NCBI GenBank assembly: GCA_020161355.1
Contig: JAIUOF010000001.1
Span: 496,001-560,000 of the forward strand
Source of the DNA: Bacteroidota bacterium
GTDB lineage: Bacteria > Bacteroidota > Bacteroidia > Cytophagales > Spirosomataceae
Direction: 5' to 3'
Length of the DNA: 64,000 nt
Shown here: positions 53,164 through 61,827 of the stretch, piece by piece
Layout of the letters: each line of letters begins with the position of its first letter
How positions within the stretch are numbered: the first letter of the stretch is position 1
Made by a program: the position numbers and the translations under genes
Notes under the pieces: generated by a model
The model's database searches: none
What the model was told of the DNA's origin: nothing
The model's input: the letters and a program-made list of their open reading frames with translations, nothing else

Positions 53164-54171
53164 TTGGATATTCAAAGAGAAATATTAACGGTAATAAAGA
53201 AACAGGATTTTATTATTCTTCCTGGAATTGGTGCATTTATTTTTGAGTATTCAAAACCTTATTATAACGAATTAAACCAGCTGATCGGAAGCAAAAAATC
53301 AATCAGATTTGAAAATGTAATCACGAAAGACCCTGATAATAAATTAACCAAGGCACTTTCAGAATCACTTTCTATTCCAGATAATTTTGCGGAATTAGAG
53401 TATCAGGATTTTTTAAGAAATTTCAAAAAAGAAATTATTTTAAAGAATAAATTTGATTGGGGAGGATTTGGAATGTTTTTTAAAAGCTCCAATGGAACAA
53501 TTGAATTTTATCCTGAAAAAAACTCAATTGAAGAGAAGAAAATAATAGCCTCTACGCCAGCAAAACCTGTAGTTGAAAGCGTTGTTGTAGCTCCTCCTAG
53601 CACTCCACCGGTTTTACCTCAGAAAGTTAAAGTCCGCCAGGAAAAGATTAATCATCCGGTTATCTTAAAAAATACCAAAAACTCTTCATGGTTAAAATTA
53701 ACATTATTCCTTCTGCCTGTGGCCCTGTTGTCATATGGTCTGGTGAATAACTTTCTAAAAAATTCTCCTTCAAAAAGTACCGAACAAACTTTGGTTGAAG
53801 AAATTGATTCTCTCGAAAACGTTGATAAAAATTTCCCCGAAATAAATGATAGTGAAAATGTAATCAAAAGTGAAACAAAAGTAAGCACAAAGCCGAAAGA
53901 TAAATCAGCAGAAGTTTCGGGAAGTAATGAAACTCTAAACCATTCAAGTCAAGAAAAAAGTGGTAATTATATTATAAATATTGGAATATTTAAGGTGAGA
54001 GAAAATGTAGATAATTTGGCTACATATCTTGCTGAAAACGGCATTCCGGCTAAAGTAAGACCCAGTGGTAGCAAATACAGGGTTTATGTAACCGCCGAAA
54101 ACGAGCAACAAGCCAAAGAATTTGTTGACAAAATTGAACAATTAACGGGCGAAAGACCCGTTTACCATTAA
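53164..54171 (+). CDS. HU-CCDC81-like domain and SPOR domain protein
   Basis: 335 aa. The N-terminus (about 1-120) resembles the HU/IHF-related CCDC81 domain of Bacteroidota (DFIILPGIGAFIFEYSKPYY, FDWGGFGMFFKSSNGTIEFY). A proline-rich linker and a single transmembrane helix near residues 177-192 (SWLKLTLFLLPVALLSYGLV) follow, then an acidic linker and a C-terminal SPOR domain (about 260-330, YIINIGIFKVRENVDNLA). The predicted topology is a cytosolic HU part and a periplasmic peptidoglycan-binding SPOR part. The start is TTG. The role is inferred from domains: linking DNA or a cytosolic partner to septal wall. Confidence 0.75.
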   Translation: MDIQREILTVIKKQDFIILPGIGAFIFEYSKPYYNELNQLIGSKKSIRFENVITKDPDNKLTKALSESLSIPDNFAELEYQDFLRNFKKEIILKNKFDWGGFGMFFKSSNGTIEFYPEKNSIEEKKIIASTPAKPVVESVVVAPPSTPPVLPQKVKVRQEKINHPVILKNTKNSSWLKLTLFLLPVALLSYGLVNNFLKNSPSKSTEQTLVEEIDSLENVDKNFPEINDSENVIKSETKVSTKPKDKSAEVSGSNETLNHSSQEKSGNYIINIGIFKVRENVDNLATYLAENGIPAKVRPSGSKYRVYVTAENEQQAKEFVDKIEQLTGERPVYH

Positions 54172-54184
54172 AAAATTTGATATT

Positions 54185-55132
54185 GTGCAAACGATAAATC
54201 AATCCAGAAGTCACGAAGTTAAAGCATGGGGGATAAGTATATTCATTTATGCGGCAATCCTTGTTTCGCTATATTTAATAAAAATTGCCTATGAGCCTGT
54301 TGAAGAACTAGCTATGGGTGTTGATTTGAATTATGGAGTAGATTTGGTGGGTTCCGGGAATATTCAGACGCACAATCAGGCCAATGATTCCAAAGAGAAT
54401 TTTGAAGCGGCTCCTCCTTCTGGAAATGAGTCTCCTAAAAAAGTGGAAATAAGTAAACCTGAACCGGTAGTGGAGAAATCTACTCCAGTCAAAACATCTC
54501 CATCAAAAGTAATTACCAGTGATGAGGATACTAAAGTTACAATGAAGGAAAGCAAAGAGCCTGCAAAACCTTCAAAACCAGTAGCTGAATCCAATAATAA
54601 TACTACTAAAACTACTGCTCCACCTGCTCCCAAAGAAAGAACAGTTGACAATGGCTCTATATTTAAGAAACCCGGCTCTGGTGGTGGGAATTCAAATGGA
54701 ACAATAGGAACCAAATCAGGTATTGGCGGCAACAACAATGGAGACGGAAAACCCGGAGAAGTTGGAGATAAAGGTGACCCAAGAGGCACAGTGGATGGCA
54801 AAAGTATGATGGGTAAACCAGGAAAAGGAGGAAACGGAAACGGTGGTACAGGAAGTGGAACTTCTGTTAATATTTCCGGTTGGAAAAATAAAGGACCATT
54901 GAATATACCTAAAGATAATTCCTCAGAAACCGGAAGAATAAAATTTAAGGTAATAATTGATGATTTTGGAGATGTTCAGAGAATTGATGTTATCGAAACC
55001 TCCCTAAGTCCTTCTGTGACAAATTATTATAAGACTCAAATTACCAAAAAACTTAAAACAAACCTCGTACCTGAAGGCACTCCGCCTCCAAGATCTACCG
55101 GTACAATTACTATAAATATCACCAGAGGATAA
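54185..55132 (+). CDS. TonB/TolA-like energy transducer
   Basis: 315 aa. A membrane helix lies near residues 14-34 (AWGISIFIYAAILVSLYLIK). A long Pro/Lys- then Gly-rich linker follows, with collagen-like runs (NNNGDGKPGEVGDKGD). The C-terminal domain of about 90 residues (GRIKFKVIIDDFGDVQRIDV, TNYYKTQITKKLK) is like that of TonB. Such proteins pull on outer-membrane partners using ExbB/ExbD, which are not in the window. Starts with GTG. The gene lies 13 nt after the SPOR gene and 9 nt before folC. Confidence 0.7.
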   Translation: MQTINQSRSHEVKAWGISIFIYAAILVSLYLIKIAYEPVEELAMGVDLNYGVDLVGSGNIQTHNQANDSKENFEAAPPSGNESPKKVEISKPEPVVEKSTPVKTSPSKVITSDEDTKVTMKESKEPAKPSKPVAESNNNTTKTTAPPAPKERTVDNGSIFKKPGSGGGNSNGTIGTKSGIGGNNNGDGKPGEVGDKGDPRGTVDGKSMMGKPGKGGNGNGGTGSGTSVNISGWKNKGPLNIPKDNSSETGRIKFKVIIDDFGDVQRIDVIETSLSPSVTNYYKTQITKKLKTNLVPEGTPPPRSTGTITINITRG

Positions 55133-55141
55133 TTTTGCGGG

Positions 55142-56434
55142 ATGACCTACGATCAAACCATCGAATATCTGTACAACCAGCTTCCGGTTTTTCAGAAAAT
55201 TGGCAAAAAGGCCATAAAACCTAAACTTACCAATATAATTCTGCTCTGCGAAGCACTGGGAAATCCGCAAAATGACTTTAAGAGCGTTCATATAGCAGGG
55301 ACCAATGGAAAGGGTAGTAGCTCTCATTTTATGGCTTCTATTTTGCAGGAAGCGGGCTTCAAAGTTGGATTATATACATCACCGCACCTTAAAGACTTCA
55401 GAGAAAGATTCAGAATTAATGGAAATCTGATTTCAAAACAGTTTGTTATCGATTTTGTTGAAAATAATAAGGCCCTGATCGAAAAAATAGAACCTTCATT
55501 TTTTGAAGTTACAGTTGCGTTAGCATTTAAAGTATTTTCCGAAGAAAAAGTCGATTATGCTATTATTGAAGTTGGGCTAGGAGGGAGGTTGGATTCTACT
55601 AATATAATTAGTCCGATTTGTTGCCATATTACTAATATTGGATTTGACCACATGGATGTTTTAGGGCAAACCCTTCCCGAAATTGCCTCAGAAAAAGCAG
55701 GGATAATCAAATCAAATACGCCGGTGGTAATATCGGAATACACTGAAGAAACTAAAATAGTATTTAGCCAGAAGGCATTTGATAATCACTCAAGCATTTA
55801 TTTTGCTAGTGATTACTATGAAATGGTGGAAGTTAGTGACCATTTAGATTCACTCAATTTAAAAATTAAAAACAAAGAAACTCAAGAGATAATACAAATC
55901 AATTCCGGGTTAGTAGGATTGTATCAAATTGCTAATATAATTGGTATTTTGAAATTGTCCGATGTTTTGCAGAGTATTGGAGTCGAGATAACACAAAATA
56001 ATATTTTGCTTGGAATAAAAAATGTTATCCACAATACCCACCTCAAAGGAAGATGGCAAATAATAGGTAGAAATCCAATTGTAATTTGCGACACAGGTCA
56101 TAATGAACATGCATTAAAAATAACACTCAAGAGGCTAAAGGAGGCCGATTTTAACAATTTACACCTAATACTTGGATTCGTTAAAGATAAAGACCTGGAG
56201 AAAGTTTTTGGTTTACTTCCTGAAGAGGCCAAATACTATTTCACCACTTTTGATTCTTTCAGAGCAATGCAATCAGAGGAATTAGTGGATTACGCTTCCA
56301 AATATGGCTTAATATCTCTTCCTTTTCCTGATGTTAACACCGCTATTGAGCATGTAAAAGCAATTTCTACCGAAAAAGATATTATTTTTGTGGGTGGAAG
56401 TACCTACTTAGTTGCAGAAATAAAAGATTTATAA
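55142..56434 (+). CDS. folC: Bifunctional folylpolyglutamate/dihydrofolate synthase
   Basis: A 430-aa Mur-ligase-family enzyme that adds glutamate to dihydropteroate and folates. The P-loop GTNGKGSSS lies at about residues 53-61; other blocks are GLYTSPHLKDFRERFRING, the IIEVGLGGRLDSTN segment, GFDHMDVLGQTLPEIASEKAGI read in parts, and the C-terminal VICDTGHNEHAL and LILGFVKDKDL. Length matches. It follows the TonB-like gene closely, an arrangement familiar in Bacteroidota. Confidence 0.93.
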   Translation: MTYDQTIEYLYNQLPVFQKIGKKAIKPKLTNIILLCEALGNPQNDFKSVHIAGTNGKGSSSHFMASILQEAGFKVGLYTSPHLKDFRERFRINGNLISKQFVIDFVENNKALIEKIEPSFFEVTVALAFKVFSEEKVDYAIIEVGLGGRLDSTNIISPICCHITNIGFDHMDVLGQTLPEIASEKAGIIKSNTPVVISEYTEETKIVFSQKAFDNHSSIYFASDYYEMVEVSDHLDSLNLKIKNKETQEIIQINSGLVGLYQIANIIGILKLSDVLQSIGVEITQNNILLGIKNVIHNTHLKGRWQIIGRNPIVICDTGHNEHALKITLKRLKEADFNNLHLILGFVKDKDLEKVFGLLPEEAKYYFTTFDSFRAMQSEELVDYASKYGLISLPFPDVNTAIEHVKAISTEKDIIFVGGSTYLVAEIKDL

Positions 56435-56437
56435 ACA

Positions 56438-57112
56438 TTGTCAAGGAAAAAACTACCAAGATTTGAGCATAATCAAAATGCTGAAAATGTAATCGAGAGA
56501 GGAAAAGAATTATACACCACTATTAAGGGCAAGTGGAACGAAAATTATTTTAATAACACAAATCCTATTTCGCTTGAGCTTGCGTGTGGAAAAGGAGAGT
56601 ACACTGTAGGCTTAGGAAAAGAATTTCCGGATCAAAATTATATTGGAGTGGATATCAAAGGAGATAGGATTGCGAGAGGATCTAAAAAAGCTATTGAATT
56701 AAATCTAAAAAATGTTGCTTTTTTAAGAACTGGAATTCAATATCTGGATGAGTTTTTTGTTCCGGACGAGGTTTCGGAAATATGGCTGATTCACCCTGAT
56801 CCTCAACCTCGAGATAAAGAGGAGAAAAGGAGACTCACTAATCAGAAATTTTTAAATTTATATAAAATCTACTTAAAAAACGAAGGTTTATTTCATTTAA
56901 AGACTGATAGTAAATTTTTATATGAATATTCCCTCGAAGTAATCAAAGCTGATCCCGAATTTGAAATTATTGATTATACCGACAATTTGTATCTATCTGA
57001 GCTAAACAAGGAGCATTTTGAAATCAAAACCCACTACGAACAACTTTTTCACCAAAAAGGCTCTGATATACATTATATAAAAGCTAAACATAAAAAAAGA
57101 GTCTCAAATTGA
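56438..57112 (+). CDS. trmB: tRNA (guanine-N7-)-methyltransferase
   Basis: 224 aa. The SAM site is ISLELACGKGEYTVGLGKEF, then GVDIKGDRIARG, and the catalytic region WLIHPDPQPRDKEEKRRLTN corresponds to the PDPW...KxRRL motif of TrmB with Gln in place of Trp. It makes m7G46 in tRNA. The start is TTG at 56438, 3 nt after the folC stop; no ATG gives a better N-terminus. Its last codons form the left arm of a terminator. Confidence 0.9.
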   Translation: MSRKKLPRFEHNQNAENVIERGKELYTTIKGKWNENYFNNTNPISLELACGKGEYTVGLGKEFPDQNYIGVDIKGDRIARGSKKAIELNLKNVAFLRTGIQYLDEFFVPDEVSEIWLIHPDPQPRDKEEKRRLTNQKFLNLYKIYLKNEGLFHLKTDSKFLYEYSLEVIKADPEFEIIDYTDNLYLSELNKEHFEIKTHYEQLFHQKGSDIHYIKAKHKKRVSN

Positions 57113-57126
57113 TTTGAGACTCTTTT
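57095..57126. terminator. Bidirectional terminator between trmB and gapA
   Basis: AAAAGAGTCTCAAAT and ATTTGAGACTCTTTT form a 15-bp perfect stem with a 2-nt loop; the trmB stop lies in it. Confidence 0.9.
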
Positions 57127-57151
57127 AGTTAAAATTGCATTTACTACCTGA

Positions 57152-58162
57152 TTATTTGATCAATGATGCGAAATACTTCACTGTTCTAACCAATTGAGAA
57201 ACATATGACATTTCGTTATCATACCAGCTGATAGTTCTTACCAACTGCGTATCTCCTACATTTTGTACTCTGGTTTGTGTTGCATCAAACAATGAACCGT
57301 AGCTGATTCCTATGATATCAGAACTTACGATTTCATCTTCAGTATATCCAAAACTCTCATTAGCAGCAGCAGCCATAGCTTTATTTATTTCATCTACAGT
57401 TACTTTCTTATCCAGGATACAAGTCAATTCTGTTAATGAACCGGTAAGGGTTGGCACACGTTGAGCTGATCCGTCAAGTTTTCCTTTAAGACTTGGTAAA
57501 ACCAAACCAATAGCTTTTGCAGCTCCCGTACTGTTGGGTACGATATTCTGGGCAGCAGCTCTGGCTCTTCTCAAATCACCTTTAGCGTGAGGAGCATCCT
57601 GAGTATTTTGGTCATTGGTATATGCATGAATTGTAGTCATCAGTCCATTTACAATACCGAACTCTTTTTCCAAAACCTGAGCCATAGGAGCAAGGCAGTT
57701 TGTAGTACAGGATGCACCACTAATAATGGTCTCAGAGCCATCCAAAATATCGTGGTTAACATTGAATACCACAGTTTTCAAATCTCCTGTTGCAGGAGCA
57801 GAAATCACTACTCTTTTAGCTCCTGCTGTAATGTGAGCACCCGCTTTAGCCGCATCAGCAAAAAATCCGGTACATTCTAAAACTACATCAACATCATGTG
57901 AGCCCCAAGGAATCTGAGCAGGGTCTTTCTGTGCATAAATATTAATTGTGTCACCATTTACTATTATAGAGCTGTCAGTGGCCTCAACTTTTTCTTCAAA
58001 ACGACCTTGAGCTGTGTCATATTTCAATAGGTGAGCAAGTGTCTTTGGGCTAGTTAAATCGTTTATAGCAACAACATCGATACCTTCCATGTTATAAATT
58101 TGACGGTAAACCAAACGACCAATACGGCCAAATCCATTAATTGCTACTTTGATGTTTTTCAT
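57152..58162 (-). CDS. gapA: Glyceraldehyde-3-phosphate dehydrogenase, type I
   Basis: 336 aa, full family length. NAD-binding N-terminus [15 protein letters not shown], catalytic Cys152 in [17 protein letters not shown], the His in [10 protein letters not shown], and [19 protein letters not shown]. It oxidises glyceraldehyde-3-phosphate in glycolysis, or the reverse in gluconeogenesis. The gene is a single unit with about 430 bp upstream before the divergent dapD. Confidence 0.97.
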   Translation of the reverse strand: MKNIKVAINGFGRIGRLVYRQIYNMEGIDVVAINDLTSPKTLAHLLKYDTAQGRFEEKVEATDSSIIVNGDTINIYAQKDPAQIPWGSHDVDVVLECTGFFADAAKAGAHITAGAKRVVISAPATGDLKTVVFNVNHDILDGSETIISGASCTTNCLAPMAQVLEKEFGIVNGLMTTIHAYTNDQNTQDAPHAKGDLRRARAAAQNIVPNSTGAAKAIGLVLPSLKGKLDGSAQRVPTLTGSLTELTCILDKKVTVDEINKAMAAAANESFGYTEDEIVSSDIIGISYGSLFDATQTRVQNVGDTQLVRTISWYDNEMSYVSQLVRTVKYFASLIK

Positions 58163-58593
58163 TGTATTCTAAATTTATGTAAAAAAAAGATACACAAAAT
58201 TAAAAAATATATTCCCATTTACTATATTGGATTTGTATTTTTATTCTCCTTTTTCTATGAAATATGACAGACTATCTTTAAATAAATCAATTATTTATAA
58301 ATAAGAAATAGTAATTAATAATTACTAAATTTTGCTAAGAATGGAATAGGGGTAACTCTTGAATTACTAATTAAAATAGTGCATTTAGTATCCATTTTTA
58401 TTTCCTTTTACTGCCCAATTTTCTTATCTTTGTAAAGGAAATCTTCAAAAGCAAAATATTATTTGGGTTCAAAAAATTAAAAAATGAAATTCAGATAAAT
58501 AGCTAATTAATATTTCATAACAGATTCTTTTTCTGCATTTTATTGCAGTTTTGATAAAGTAAAATTAAATATAAAATACATAAAAATAGTACA
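58163..58593. other. 431-bp divergent intergenic region between gapA and dapD
   Basis: Very AT-rich, with no gene seen. On the + strand TATCTTTG at 58425-58432 fits the -7 consensus and would give dapD a leader of about 155 nt. A perfect inverted repeat, AGTAATTA and TAATTACT (58310-58317 and 58319-58326, one base between), is a possible operator. On the - strand TATCTTTT about 30 nt upstream of gapA is a weak -7 candidate. No riboswitch was recognised in the long leader. Confidence 0.4.
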
Positions 58594-59403
58594 ATGGAAG
58601 ATTTGATTTTAGCTGCCTGGGACGACAGGGCACTTTTAAAAAACCAGGAAACGATTGACGCCATTTATGAGGTCGTGAAAAAAGTAGATGAAGGTGTTTT
58701 GAGGGTTGCTAATATAAATAGTGATGAAAAATGGGTTACTAATGAATGGATTAAAAAGGCTATCATTTTATTTTTTCCATTAAGGCAAATGGAAATTCAG
58801 GAAGTCGGGATATTTGAATATCACGATAAAATGGAATTAAAAAGAAATTATAAGGAATTAGGAGTCAGAGTAGTTCCTCCGGCTGTAGCCAGATATGGGG
58901 CCTATATTGCTCCCGGGGTGATTTTAATGCCATCTTATGTAAATATTGGTGCATATATTGATGAAGGAACCATGATCGATACATGGGCGACAGTGGGCAG
59001 TTGTGCTCAAATCGGCAAAAATGTCCATTTAAGTGGCGGAGTAGGTATCGGTGGCGTGCTAGAACCACCTCAAGCAAGCCCGGTAATTATTGAAGATGGT
59101 GCATTTATTGGTTCCAGGTGCATTGTAGTTGAGGGAGCCCATATTGGGAAAAAGGCAGTGCTAGGAGCTGGTGTTACAATCACTGGTAGTTCCAAGATCA
59201 TAGATGTAACCGGTCCTGAACCAGTCCAATATATTGGTGTAGTACCTGAAAACTCTGTGGTAATACCGGGAACAATTATGAAAAAATTCCCTGCAGGTGA
59301 GTATGGAGTACCTGCAGCATTGATTATTGGAAAAAGAAAGGAGAGTACTGATCTAAAAACATCACTAAATCAGGCACTTAGGGAAAATAATGTAAGCGTT
59401 TAA
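58594..59403 (+). CDS. dapD: 2,3,4,5-Tetrahydropyridine-2,6-dicarboxylate N-succinyltransferase
   Basis: 269 aa. A helical N-terminal part (FFPLRQMEIQEVGIFEYHDK) precedes the left-handed beta-helix of hexapeptide repeats, seen in PGVILMPSYVNIGAYIDEGT, IGKNVHLSGGVGIGGVLEP and VEGAHIGKKAVLGAGV. The enzyme uses succinyl-CoA in the succinylase branch of diaminopimelate/lysine synthesis. With dapB at 45.7 kb and sucC (succinyl-CoA) at 5 kb the pathway is partly represented. It ends in a strong terminator. Confidence 0.95.
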   Translation: MEDLILAAWDDRALLKNQETIDAIYEVVKKVDEGVLRVANINSDEKWVTNEWIKKAIILFFPLRQMEIQEVGIFEYHDKMELKRNYKELGVRVVPPAVARYGAYIAPGVILMPSYVNIGAYIDEGTMIDTWATVGSCAQIGKNVHLSGGVGIGGVLEPPQASPVIIEDGAFIGSRCIVVEGAHIGKKAVLGAGVTITGSSKIIDVTGPEPVQYIGVVPENSVVIPGTIMKKFPAGEYGVPAALIIGKRKESTDLKTSLNQALRENNVSV

Positions 59404-59422
59404 ATATAAATATTTTAAAATT

Positions 59423-59457
59423 AAAAGGGGCTCAATGTAACAATTGAGCCCCTTTTT
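59423..59457 (+). terminator. Rho-independent terminator of dapD
   Basis: AAAAGGGGCTCAAT and ATTGAGCCCCTTTT form a 14-bp perfect stem with a 6-nt loop and T-run. Confidence 0.9.
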
Positions 59458-59527
59458 GTTAAATAAGTTTGTAGATATAGGAACTTTTATATAATTTGAA
59501 AGCACAAAAGCCGGAATCTTCAAAAAT

Positions 59528-59556
59528 AAGACCCAGCCGGTGATAGGCCGGGTCTT
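59528..59556. other. Stable hairpin without an adjacent gene end
   Basis: AAGACCCAGCC and GGCCGGGTCTT pair over 11 positions with one A-C mismatch and a 7-nt loop. It lies about 70 nt beyond the dapD terminator and has no gene on either strand to serve. Confidence 0.5.
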
Positions 59557-59695
59557 TAGTTTTAATAAGTTCTACGGAAATAGCAATTTTATTTATAGGA
59601 AAACACAAAGTCGAAATCCTTTGATGCCACAAATTTTATACAGTTTTCTTATCATTCAAAACATATCAGCGTTAAAAGTTTTTCATATATTTTTT

Positions 59696-59754
59696 TGACA
59701 AATTATGTCAATATAGCAATATTTGTAAATTACTCAATCAACATTTGTAAATTA
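59696..59754. promoter_or_regulatory. Operator-like repeats upstream of the XRE regulator gene
   Basis: TGACA-AATTA-TGTCA (59696-59710) is a perfect inverted repeat. ATTTGTAAATTA occurs twice, at 59721-59732 and 59743-59754, exactly 22 bp apart, or two helical turns. A related half-site, TTTTGTCAAATA, lies nearer the gene. The layout suggests cooperative binding by a repressor, possibly the downstream gene's own product. Confidence 0.5.
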
Positions 59755-59802
59755 TTTTGATTTATTTTGTCAAATATTAGTGTTAATAGTTAATTTTATG
59801 TC

Positions 59803-60225
59803 GTGGAACTACGAGATAAAATAGAAAAGTTAATTATCGGCTTAGGAATAAGTTCGGCCAAATTTGCGGACTATATTGAAGTCAGTCGACCTATCCTGAG
59901 TCATATCCTAACCAACAGAAACAAGCCATCATTAGACATTTGCCAGAAAATATCTGATAAATTTCCGGAGCTAGGTCGAGATTGGTTTTTCGATGGCCAT
60001 GTATTAGATAAAACCATCATTCAGAATATTGCCAAAAAATTTTCTTATCATCATTTTATGGATGATTTAGATAGCGAGCGAGAATTGAATATTCCTGACA
60101 ATGGTAAGGATGAAAATAAAATATTCAATTCTCAGGGCTCAGGGATTTCGGAAAGAAAAGAGATAAAAGTTATGATTTTTTATTCCGATGGTACTTTTGA
60201 GACATTTATCCCAAATAAGAATTAA
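59803..60225 (+). CDS. XRE-family helix-turn-helix regulator
   Basis: A 140-aa protein starting with GTG. The N-terminal 60 residues are a Cro/C1-type helix-turn-helix (SAKFADYIEVSRPILSHILT, NRNKPSLDICQKISDKFPEL, then GRDWFFDG). A poorly conserved linker follows, and a short C-terminal beta-hairpin block (KEIKVMIFYSDGTFETFIP) as found in other Bacteroidota regulators of this type. Targets are unknown; the repeats upstream suggest autoregulation. It is a single gene. Confidence 0.8.
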   Translation: MELRDKIEKLIIGLGISSAKFADYIEVSRPILSHILTNRNKPSLDICQKISDKFPELGRDWFFDGHVLDKTIIQNIAKKFSYHHFMDDLDSERELNIPDNGKDENKIFNSQGSGISERKEIKVMIFYSDGTFETFIPNKN

Positions 60226-60300
60226 CGACCTTTTTCAGATTTTGAATTATTTTTAAATGTTTTATAATTTATATTATGTTAAATAAAGAAATATAAAATA

Positions 60301-60318
60301 AGCCACATTAACTGTGGC
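60301..60318 (-). terminator. Probable terminator of the TPR/coiled-coil gene
   Basis: GCCACA and TGTGGC form a 6-bp stem with a 5-nt loop. On the - strand the following tract is T-rich but interrupted. Confidence 0.5.
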
Positions 60319-60332
60319 CTATTTTCTCGGAC

Positions 60333-61745
60333 TTAGTTTTTACACTGTTCCAAAATACGATTTAGATTTTTAAGATTCTCAATTACCATATCGTCATCTG
60401 ATTTCAAAGACTGACACTTATCAAAATATGGTTTAGCAATACTGAATTGTTCACATGCTTTTTGTTCGATAGCCTTACCATCTTTTTGGAAGGTTTTCAT
60501 ATCCATAGCATCTACCACTTTTTTAGTCTCAACAGCCTGGTTGAAATACATTACAGCCATATTATAATTTGTTTCATAATGATTGGCATCTAAAGCTAAG
60601 ACTCTCTGATATATAGCTAAAGCTTTTTCCTGGTTGGCTTTCTGATTTTGGATTAACTCAGGCAATTTAGCATCAAGGCCGGCTGTGCTTTGATCAGCTT
60701 TTTTACTTTCTATTTCTTTTTGGATTTTAGCTATCCCCTCTTCAATGCTAACTTTTTGAGTTGTAACTTCTGCAATTCGTTTTTTGGTAGCAGCTGCAGT
60801 TTTAGGCTCTTTTTTAAGTTTGGCGGTAAGATTTGAAATTTCACCTTCATAAACTGTAAGTTTATCTTTCTCACCTTCTAATTTTTTCTCCAGGTCAGTA
60901 GTACTGTGCTTCTCAATGGCATCCTTGATTTTATTAATTTCTGAGCCAAAATCCTGAGATTTAGAATCATATAGTAGTCCTAAATTTGATAAATTCAGAA
61001 TATTATTTGGATCTTTGTCAACCATTTTAGAAAGATCAGCAATAGCACCATCTATATTGTTTGAAACAATGTAGGTGTTAATTATCTCATTTTGAAGGTC
61101 TTTGTCGGCAGGGTTCTTCGCTGCCCCTTTTCTCAAAACAGAAACGGCATCATCCCATTTTTTTTCAACTTTTAGAATTTGAGCCAAGCTATAATATACA
61201 GCAGGATCCTTTCCGCCATTATCAATATATGCGTTAAAATTTACTTTTGCATCCGCTGAATTTCCTATTGCCTGGTTTACAATACCTGCGTAAAGGGCTG
61301 CTGTAGTATCTTTTGGATTGATTTTCGAACTCATGGCAAAATATTTAGCAGCCATCGACATATTTTTGCTGTTATAAAAATTGGCACCCTGAGATAAAAA
61401 TAATTGGCTCATTGTAGCACCATTAAGGGCTTCTTCTATAGATTTCACCTTCTTTCCACCAGCTGCTTTCTCAATCTCCAAAGCTTTAGAATAAGCATCA
61501 TAAGCCTTTTGTGAAGCAGTTGAATCGTCAGTACAACGGCTTCCAATAGTCACATATGCTTCAGCAAGTTTAACCCAAGTGGCACTTTTAACATTTTGCT
61601 TAGGATTTTCAGTCGATTTAATGGCTTTTTTTACTTCATCAGCATAACTCTTACACTCAATTTCTTTTAAAGGGTCTGCTGCTGCCTGACCTTTAGCAGT
61701 TAAAGCGATTACACTTATGAAACCTGCTACAATTATTTTTTTCAT
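60333..61745 (-). CDS. Secreted TPR protein with central coiled coil
   Basis: 470 aa. A signal peptide (IIVAGFISVIALTAKGQ) precedes TPR-like helical repeats (about 40-250, e.g. AAKYFAMSSKINPKDTTAAL). A charged coiled-coil region follows at about 275-350 (KKLEGEKDKLTVYEGEISNL), and a last TPR unit (QEKALAIYQRVLALDANHYE-like) lies near 370-400. There is no lipobox, so it is presumably periplasmic. Function unknown. It is transcribed toward 60.3 kb, downstream of gyrA on the same strand with an 82-bp gap. Confidence 0.65.
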   Translation of the reverse strand: MKKIIVAGFISVIALTAKGQAAADPLKEIECKSYADEVKKAIKSTENPKQNVKSATWVKLAEAYVTIGSRCTDDSTASQKAYDAYSKALEIEKAAGGKKVKSIEEALNGATMSQLFLSQGANFYNSKNMSMAAKYFAMSSKINPKDTTAALYAGIVNQAIGNSADAKVNFNAYIDNGGKDPAVYYSLAQILKVEKKWDDAVSVLRKGAAKNPADKDLQNEIINTYIVSNNIDGAIADLSKMVDKDPNNILNLSNLGLLYDSKSQDFGSEINKIKDAIEKHSTTDLEKKLEGEKDKLTVYEGEISNLTAKLKKEPKTAAATKKRIAEVTTQKVSIEEGIAKIQKEIESKKADQSTAGLDAKLPELIQNQKANQEKALAIYQRVLALDANHYETNYNMAVMYFNQAVETKKVVDAMDMKTFQKDGKAIEQKACEQFSIAKPYFDKCQSLKSDDDMVIENLKNLNRILEQCKN

Positions 61746-61827
61746 TTTTTAATTGATTTTATTTTTTGTTTTAGACAGATATTAATAATTAGGTTTATTT
61801 TCTATTTCCTTATTAACAATTTATTAA

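Larger units (their letters stand above)
59404..59802. other. 399-bp intergenic region with two hairpins and an operator-like repeat block
   Basis: No gene was found. It contains the dapD terminator (59423-59457), a second hairpin at 59528-59556, and operator-like repeats from 59696 to 59754 just before the XRE regulator gene. Two loosely similar segments (around 59497-59520 and 59599-59622, sharing GAAA-CACAAA--C-GAATC-type spacing) may be a degenerate repeat. Confidence 0.45.

Noticed and set aside
54376..54801. 141-aa open frame on the - strand, rich in Pro/Gly/Leu/Ser
   Set aside because: It is the mirror of the repetitive Gly/Lys/Pro linker of the TonB-like gene; composition explains the open frame.
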